DNA from: Chrysomallon squamiferum
Lineage: Eukaryota; Mollusca; Gastropoda; Neomphalida; Peltospiridae
Length of the DNA: 64,000 nt
Assembly: GCA_012295275.1 (NCBI GenBank)
Contig: CM022670.1
Coordinates: 22,669,755 to 22,733,754, forward strand
Direction of reading: 5' to 3'
Part shown: piece by piece, positions 35,441 to 64,000 of the stretch
Layout: each line of letters begins with the position of its first letter
Position numbering within the stretch: the first letter of the stretch is position 1
Notes under the pieces: generated by a model
What the model was told of the DNA's origin: nothing
What the model saw: the letters and a program-made list of their open reading frames with translations, nothing else
Databases searched by the model: none
Translations under genes and position numbers: made by a program

Positions 35441-36513
35441 CATTTTCTAAAAATGGATTTAAAAAACGTTCTTGCAATACAATGGTACACGAATAAGCAA
35501 TTAAACCAAAACAAATAAATATAAAGAACACTGACATCATCGGTAGCAATTTTTTTATTATTGTTATTTTTATTTTTATCATTTAATTATTAATAACGCT
35601 GAAAAGTAATTTGTACAATTAAGAATTATGGTGTCATTCTTACTGTTTATAAAATAAATAAATCGTTTGATAAAATTGTTAATTTAACTAACCAGCTTGA
35701 AAAATGCCTGTTAGTCCAAGTTAAAACGGAATACAATGTATTTCAGCTCTGGAAAATCATGTATAATCAGTTATAATTATTTTCGAATTACTTAAAATTT
35801 ATCTGTTTATATTTTATAGTCAATGGCTTTTTGCAGGTAAAGTTGGATCTCTGATAAAAATTTGTGAAGGTCGTGTGCACAAAAAGTAAAAGGTCACTTG
35901 AGATGTCAGGGAAGACAAAAGTTCACATAGTTATTTTAAGTTTCAAATTACTTCAAATAAATAAATTAGTTTTATTTGAGAAGTAACTCTTATTCTTGAC
36001 AACACCGCTAATTTTCTTAATTAAAGTTACTTCAGACTAAGTACGATTATTAAATAATTTTGTTATATTTCAAGAACTGTTTACGTAAAAACACACATAA
36101 TGATTGTTTAATCAACCTCTTTCATATTACAGCTATGCTAGCCGAGGCTTGAATATTTTACACCCCTAGACAGAGCCAACTGCTGCATCCTGATTGATTT
36201 AACTACACTGAAAACTGGATATGAATTAACAATGAACTGTCTATAAACTATTATATTTTATTTTTATTACGGTTTTTTTCTTAAAGCAATGATTTACATA
36301 AAACTCAATAATTCAGGTTTCTGGTGTCTGCGCCACAGGCGGATGCGAAGCTGGCATAATGATAGTGTCACTTTGTATCGTGTCGTAGCATCTTGCAAAC
36401 TGTAAACAACGCTACTTACCTGCAATAACCGCAAATACAACATCGAACGCTTGGTTCAAAATCCTTTCAAGACTGTCAAAAAGAGATTGCCTTATAATAA
36501 TTGAACAATCCAT
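35441..36513 (-). CDS. Candidate small spliced single-pass membrane protein gene (partial)
   Basis: Two minus-strand exons fit together. Exon 1 (36513-36420) opens with ATG and encodes 31 codons, MDCSIIIRQSLFDSLERILN then QAFDVVFAVIA, followed by a perfect donor GCAG|GTAAGT in phase 1. Exon 2 (35530-35441) follows an acceptor ATGTCAG, is open in the matching phase and ends at AATG|GTAAGA. Joined, they give a 26-28 residue hydrophobic helix (VVFAVIAVFFIFICFGLIAY followed by SCTIVL) and a short polar tail QERFLNPFLENG. A possible last exon at 35,323-35,308 (acceptor TCTGTAG, then five codons and TAA) would close a protein of about 66 residues. An upstream in-frame ATG at 36,609 exists. I do not recognise the family. 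The case rests on consistent phase, good splice sites and a membrane helix built across the junction; chance agreement in AT-rich DNA is possible. Confidence 0.4.
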
Positions 36514-36673
36514 TACTGAGTAACTAAATGTATACTTCGGTCTATCTAAAGAAGCACGCACTGCTAGAAACTTAAATAAATGTAAATTAAATATTAAGAT
36601 GAAAGGCATTAGTATAAATGGTACAAGTTTATTATTATAGGTAGAATTAATAAAATAAAATTATTAAATTAAA

Positions 36674-36704
<31 letters not shown>

Positions 36705-37924
36705 TAAATGCATATCAAAAGCCCGTCCCAATGTTTATCCATTATAAAAGTGGTTCGGGATCATCAGTATTCGGAAAATTGACCGTGTACGTCTTTATTC
36801 AACATTCAGATATATTAACATGACTTGGATGATAACCTAGATTTCTGGACCAAGTGCGCAACAAACACATTTATGAAATCTGAACTGTAACGCCTGAAGG
36901 CCAAACTTTTGATGTGTTTTTCTTTTTCAATGTTATTATTATTATTTTTTAATAAATATCTTGGCTTTAAAACAGAAGAGAAACATTTATTTATGATTAT
37001 AGTTATTTGTTGTTGAGTCTGAAAGTCCTAGTATAACGGATTCATTGTTTTACTTCAGTTCCCAGGATTAACAATTATCCAAAACATTTTGCACTCATTT
37101 TAGTTACACTTACCATAACAAATCACTTTTATTTATTAGTTTATATGAGTGTGTGTGTGTGTGCGTAGCCTATGTGTGTATGTGTGTATGATTTGGTATA
37201 TAACTTCCCACACTCGCACAGTTTAACAGTCTTAATGTTGATTGTTGTTTTGTATACCTTTCTGACTAAGTTAATGAAATTCGTTACGCCGGTGTGTTTT
37301 ATGTCTCTTTTTTTTTTTTATTTTTTTATTTTTTATTCATTTTTTAACCAATAAACCGATCTTTAGAAAAGGTAAGAATGTTTTATTACAGCTAATTTAT
37401 GCTTCATTAAACATAAAATGTAGGATAGGATGTAGTGACTATTTAATAATCTTTCATTGAGGATGTATGACTCGTAATGTCATAACGTTTTGAATCGTCA
37501 TCCTTATTTGTCATACGTGATCATATATTTGACAGGTACGTTATAGTTCATATATATTATATATTAGGATTACACATATATATATATTATATGTATATGT
37601 ATGTGTGTATGTATGTATGTGATTAAACATGTTTGTAAAAATACACAATCATGTCGATTTGAATAGGATATGTGTGTTTCTTTGTCTTTTCTATATATTT
37701 GGAACACATTTAAAAATACATATTTTAGTGTTATGAGTTACTGTTAAGATTAAGATTTGATACATTTTATACGTGAGATCAGAGATAAATCAAGTATTAG
37801 CTTGCATTGGTTAGCTACTGTTTCTTTATGCATCTTCCTGTAGAATGTAAAACAGAGTTTGATCAAAGTATTTGTACAAGTATTTGTAATCATGCTCAGT
37901 TACTAAGAAACAACATAATGTTAC

Positions 37925-38038
<114 letters not shown>

Positions 38039-38374
38039 CTTCTTAAACAAATCAAACCCACTGAGGCTCTCTCGTGAAAACCTGTTTAGATTCGCCCCTG
38101 CTTTCTATTTAAACAGACGGTAGCCCAGTTCACACATATATATCTTCGGCCACCTCCCTTAGCAAGCAGCTACGTAGCCGTCCAGTGAGTCATGGGTCAC
38201 TGAAGCGATGAATATATTATTGTTCATAGCTCTCCGAGTAAAAACAACAGCTCGAGAAACCACTTCCTGATGATGCTGTGTGAACTACCGATGTTGTTAC
38301 GTCTTTGCATATTCAGTAACAGGTGTCATCTTGCACTCTCTGTGGAAACGATCCCCAAGTTTGCAGCTTAAGAC

Positions 38375-59694
<21,320 letters not shown>

Positions 59695-61927
59695 TCATTT
59701 TCCTTTAAAGGTTTTTAAAGAGTGAAATTTGCATCTGATGTCCATTATTCAGTTGACTTTTCTTCATTCAGACATTTCATCATGAAATAAACTGTCTTCC
59801 CAGATTCATGATCTGTGGAGTCTTTTGTGCTTATCATTGCCACTTACACTCATAAGTTATCAAGTTATTTTTGCTTCAACAGTTTTATCAATTTCAGTGA
59901 AGATATATTTTGTTACTGATATTAATATTATTTTTATAGTTTTTATTGTAAATGTATAATAAATAGTTTAGTTGAGTAACAGTGCTATCTTTATAATGAT
60001 TTCTATATACTGCTTGTAAATAGAATTACCTTTGTTATTCGTGATCAAAAGTTGTATGTCTTTCAGTATGTCTTTAAAAAAAATATTTTTTAAAATGCAT
60101 CTTAAGACAATGAAATATTTTAGTTTTCAAAAATCTCTTTCACTTTTCCAACCTTGCAATTTGTAGTTCAGAATTTGAATCCATAGAGGAATAAATAATT
60201 TTTTTTTTTTAAATTGTTTGTTAATATGTATTCACTACATATATCAATCATTCCATATTTCCAGTATAGTATCTCAAATAATATTAAGCTTCAGAGAAGA
60301 TCCTTTTCAAAATCTGTAATAATCTGTTTTACAAACCATTTTTTAGATTTTGCAACTTGAGTTTAACAAACAGATATCACACCTGTAGTGGCTGTTTCCA
60401 TTTTGATTTGAAACAAAATGTGCAAGCCAGATAGCTCACCTTTTCATTAAACATGCTGAATTTCTCATTGTTTTTCATATTTTTGTTAATATTTTGTTAC
60501 ATATTTTATTTCACTTTCATTTTAGAGATTTGTTTTTAATAATATTTTATTCTGACTTTTTTTTTTAAATATAATATATTTTTATATATATATATATATT
60601 AAAAATTCAAATTATTTATATATTTTTTGGTATATAGAAACTATTTTCATATCTAAGAAAATGATACATAAACTAACAACTTTCAAATAAACATGTACAT
60701 TTTAAAGTATTGTATATTTGGCTCTATATAAAACTCAATTAGTATGTTCGTTTTTATCCAATCTTTTTATATTTGTTACTTTACTAGTTGTAATTATCCT
60801 AAGTTTTATATAATTTATTATTTCAAATTTCTGCAGAGAGAATGAATGAGCAAATATCTAACAGTGAAAACAAATCAAAACAAGATAAAGTTTGTGTATG
60901 TTTATCCAAATGTGCTTGTAATTATATCTGTTGGTTGTACTGTTTTTAATTATGTTTAAAAATATTGTAATATTTTTAACCATTTTAATCTACAGCTAAA
61001 TCTACATCTATTTTTCTAAATGAACTAAATGTGTACTACTCTTGTATTTGTTGTGAAACAGATTTGAGTAACTGCAGGAAAAATATATTTTCATACAATA
61101 ATGTTTAGCAGCTAATCCATTTTTTGATATTTTTAAATACCAAACTATAAATATTAAAGTTTTTCTTTTTCACTTTTAATTTTCCAAACATCAGGGAGTT
61201 TGTTACATTTGTATGTGTGTGTGTTTGAGAGAAACTTAAATTTACTGTGTATATCTTATGAATACTTTTATATATAATTATGCTCCTATTATCAATAAAA
61301 TCTTTTGATTACAAAATTGATTTATTTATTTGTTTGTAATCAAAATTTGTATATTTTTCATGGGACATGATAAATATTTTTAAAAGAAGAAAAAATTAAA
61401 TTTCTGTTAAAGAAATTTACAAATCTTGGCTTTTATAATATTATCTTAACACAAACATGGCTGCGAAATAGAAGATTATTTATCAGCAGGAAACTGGATA
61501 AGAGAAAAACTGTTTTATTATGATGGAAATGACAGTCAACATTAACAGATAAGTATAAAGAATATCATCAGACAAAATATAAGCTTCTACTACAATTATT
61601 ATTATAATTACTGTTGTTGTTACTAAATCACTTCATATGTAACAGTAACACATAGGTTTGTGCAAATTCCTTATCAGAGATACAAAAATATTAAAATACA
61701 CATAAGTTGAAGAGGTTTAGACTGAAATATATTTATGACAAAGGATTTACAAAAACATTTTTTTTTTAAATTATTTTTGTTGTTGTATCTATATTCTATA
61801 ATCAGTATTATATGATCATTCTTTCTGAATGTGTTCTGTACAACTTTTTCTTTTTCCAGAGCTCTCCATAACATTGTTCATGCTGTAAACATTTCCAACA
61901 GTTACAAGGTTGAAAATCAGTTTATTT
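59695..61927. other. Convergent intergenic region with probable 3' ends
   Basis: The receptor phosphatase (plus) and the MFSD2-type gene (minus) converge here. AATAAA motifs after the phosphatase stop lie at 59,786-59,791 and 59,958-59,963. On the minus strand an AATAAA lies at 61,926-61,921, immediately after the transporter stop. The rest is AT-rich with a (TA)n near 60,585; no other gene is seen. Confidence 0.6.
59786..59791 (+). terminator. Candidate polyadenylation signal, receptor phosphatase
   Basis: First AATAAA after the TAA stop, 92 bp downstream. A second copy follows at 59,958. Either may be used. Confidence 0.4.
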
Positions 61928-63378
61928 CTAAGCTTCAGCACTTGTTTGTGTAATACTCTGATAACTCACTTCAACATCTGTAGAATAGTCATTTGAATTT
62001 GAACTGGATTTCAAACTGCAATGGAGAAATACTGATATTGTTAAAAATAATAATAATAATAATAATTGTAATAAAAATATCCATTCTGTTATAATGAGCA
62101 AAACATTTTTCATTTCAAAATCTGCTTTTACACAATGTGAAAATTTTCTGCTTAATATGTTAATAACAATAAATATAAAAGATTTAAAAACAAACTGCAT
62201 AAATGAGGGAAAATAAGCATGTAACTAACGAGAAAGGTTTTTAAAATAATATATCTAAAACATTAATTAAAACTGTTTATAAATTTTGAATTCCTGTTCT
62301 AAATACCTTAAGAATTAATAAAAACTGTTTATAAATTTTGAATTCCTGTTCTAAATACCTAAAAAATTAATAGAAACTGTTTATAAATTTTGAATTCCTG
62401 TTCTAAATACCTTAAGAATTAATAAAAACTTTATAAATTTTGAATGCCTGTTCTAATCTACTCATTAGTGTATCAGATAAGTTCATTTTTAACTGTTATC
62501 CTGCTAATTCTATATTATTAATGTAATCTCACATCATGTTAAAAACATCTTGTTTAATCTGTCGTCGCATGTCTTCATTTATCGGGTAACTCCAGAGAAA
62601 GAGAAGAGCAATGAGGATCAGAACACTGGGGCAGGACACGAGAATTCGAAGAGTCAGATCCACAGATTCCGGCTGGATGCAGGCACCTGTCTCATAACCA
62701 CCAATTCTATGAAATAAACTCTCTATTACAAATTCTGTTAAATAAACTCTCTATTACAAATTTTGTTAAATAAACTCTCTATTACCAGTTCTGTTAAATA
62801 AACTCTCTATTACAAATTCTGTTAAATAAATTCTCTATTACCAATTCTGTTAAATAAACTCTCTTTTACAAATTCTGTTAAATAAATTCTCTTTACCAAA
62901 TTCTGTTAAATAAACTCTTTTACAAATTCTGTGAAATAAACTCTCTATTACCAATTCTGTGAAATAAACTCTATTACAAATTCTGTGAAATAAACTCTCT
63001 TTTACAAATTCTGTTAAATAAACTCTCTATTACAAATTCTTTTAAATGAACTCTCTATTACAAATTCTGTGAAATAAACTCTCTATTTCAAATTCTGTGA
63101 AATAAACTCTATTATTTTTATTATTATTCTTTCTTATGCAGTATGTCTGAAAACAAAAGGTCATAGAACTCTAACAGTTGAACTTTGACATTCACTGACA
63201 AAATGAGTATTTGCATGTTTTTAAATATTACTGTACTCACTGCAGTGCAATCTGTGAAATTCCCAAACCTAGTCCAAGAGCTAGTTTGCCAAAGAAGACA
63301 TAAAAAGAATAAAATATGGCATCTTTTCTAGTTTTGTTTTCCAGCATAAACAAGTCGAGAACATCTGGTAATATAGAC
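61928..63378 (-). CDS. MFSD2-type sodium-dependent lysophosphatidylcholine symporter, last three exons
   Basis: MFSD2 proteins are 12-helix major facilitator transporters that import lysophosphatidylcholine carrying long-chain fatty acids. Exons on the minus strand: 63378-63241, 62706-62533 and 62015-61928 (TAG), with consistent phases. Exon 1 here reads SILPDVLDLFMLENKTRKDA then IFYSFYVFFGKLALGLGLGI, matching the conserved (M)LPDVxDxF and FYSFYVFFxKxAxG segments of MFSD2A. Exon 2 has GGYETGACIQPESVDLTLRI, a hydrophobic last helix and YPINEDMRRQ, the counterpart of YPIDEERRRQ. Exon 3 is a polar Ser/Thr-rich tail ending TQTSAEA. The upstream exons lie past the right window edge. If the last intron is retained, a TGA inside the donor (62,531-62,529) ends the protein after NMM. 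MFSD2A and MFSD2B cannot be separated from this fragment. Confidence 0.85.
62264..62457. repeat. 52-bp minisatellite, four copies
   Basis: The unit AAACTGTTTATAAATTTTGA then ATTCCTGTTCTAAATACC and AAGAATTAATA repeats four times with few changes, in the last intron of the MFSD2-type gene. Confidence 0.9.
62700..63110 (-). repeat. 28-bp minisatellite built from a splice acceptor, about 15 copies
   Basis: On the minus strand each unit reads close to AGAGAGTTTATTTMACAG then AATTTGTAAT. The last unit is the genuine acceptor of the MFSD2-type exon (TTTATTTCATAG|AATTGGT). The array fills most of the intron between 62,707 and 63,240, so the intron carries a ladder of acceptor-like CAG sites behind T-rich tracts. 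Confidence 0.85.
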
Positions 63379-63582
63379 CTAAAATGTGAAAAGCATACAT
63401 CCATCAGTGAGACACCAGTAGCCTATCTGCTTTTTTTTTTTGGGTGTCATTAAACAATTTTTTTTTTGTTAATTTACATACAATTAAATAAATACATATA
63501 AAAAAAATAACATAAAAAAAATGTAGATATATATATGTGTGTATGTATGTGTATATACATATACATACATACATACATATGG

Positions 63583-64000
63583 AAATTAATCAAGCAACAC
63601 TTGTATTTGCTCAGACTCAGCAACTTTAATAAATTGGTGCATGAAATGTGTCAAAAATGTGCATACCATATGAAATTTTCAATGAACAGAAAGGGATAAG
63701 GAGAAAGACAGCCAGTAATACCATGACAAAATGTGGTTTATTTGAAGATGGTACACATTTGGAAAATGATTTCATTTCATTCAAAAACATTATGAATTTC
63801 ACTGTTGTTACACAGTCTGTTCCATACACATATCTGGTTCACAGAATTGAAGAATAATGTCCAGCAAGTCCAAATATTGACGCATCAATCTCTGGAGTTA
63901 ATTGTGAGGATTCCTGTTCCAATCCTCATGCAAAGCAGCAGTCAATTCACTGAGAGTCTGGACAGGTGGGTGTGTCTGTTGATTACAATGCCCTAAAATG
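63583..64000 (-). mobile_element. Tc1/mariner-like transposase C-terminal remnant
   Basis: Read on the minus strand from the window edge, the frame gives ILGHCNQQTHPPVQTLSELT followed by AALHEDWNRNPHN, a stop, then LQRLMRQ. This is the C-terminal part of Tc1-like DDE transposases (LxxALxEEWNxIPQxxIxRLxxSM). The in-frame stop and loss of the GGHTRY end show it is dead. The 3' end of the element seems to lie near 63,583, where AATCAAGCAACACTT resembles a terminal sequence. Upstream parts are outside the window. Confidence 0.65.

Overview
The window is AT-rich, intron-rich metazoan nuclear DNA, most likely from a mollusc. The support is: canonical GT-AG exons of 30-290 bp separated by introns of 0.1-6 kb; a tRNA-derived SINE whose body and tail resemble the Deu-type SINEs common in molluscs; abundant microsatellites and minisatellites; and a receptor phosphatase that combines EGF-like repeats with a fucolectin-like domain. 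No rRNA, tRNA, CRISPR array or prokaryotic operon is present. Species cannot be settled from the sequence alone.

Layout. (1) 1-13,585: long AT-rich stretch with no exon I can support, probably inside or beyond intron 13 of the next gene. (2) 13,586-21,350, minus strand: 5' two thirds of mind bomb 1 (MIB1), 13 coding exons, gene cut by the left window edge. (3) 21,351-21,602: compact head-to-head promoter interval. (4) 21,603-30,796, plus strand: complete CABLES-type cyclin-like gene, 13 coding exons. (5) 30,797-38,374: repeat-rich intergenic DNA with a candidate small spliced single-pass membrane protein gene on the minus strand (exons 36,513-36,420 and 35,530-35,441). (6) 38,375-59,694, plus strand: receptor protein tyrosine phosphatase with signal peptide, EGF-like exons, fucolectin-like domain, transmembrane segment, catalytic-looking D1 and dead D2; 26 exons recognised, three of them flagging damage. 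(7) 61,928-63,378, minus strand: last three exons of an MFSD2-type lysophospholipid transporter. (8) 63,583-64,000: decayed Tc1/mariner-like transposase end.

Functionally, MIB1 (Notch-ligand ubiquitin ligase) and CABLES (CDK/ABL adaptor) share a promoter interval and probably some control. The other genes have no evident functional link with them. The most notable observations are: the three lesions in an otherwise well-kept phosphatase gene; the small spliced membrane-protein candidate; and two places where tandem repeats have multiplied real splice sites (MIB1 donor, MFSD2 acceptor). All exon boundaries were read by eye from splice signals, phase and remembered family similarity; no alignment or transcript data were used.
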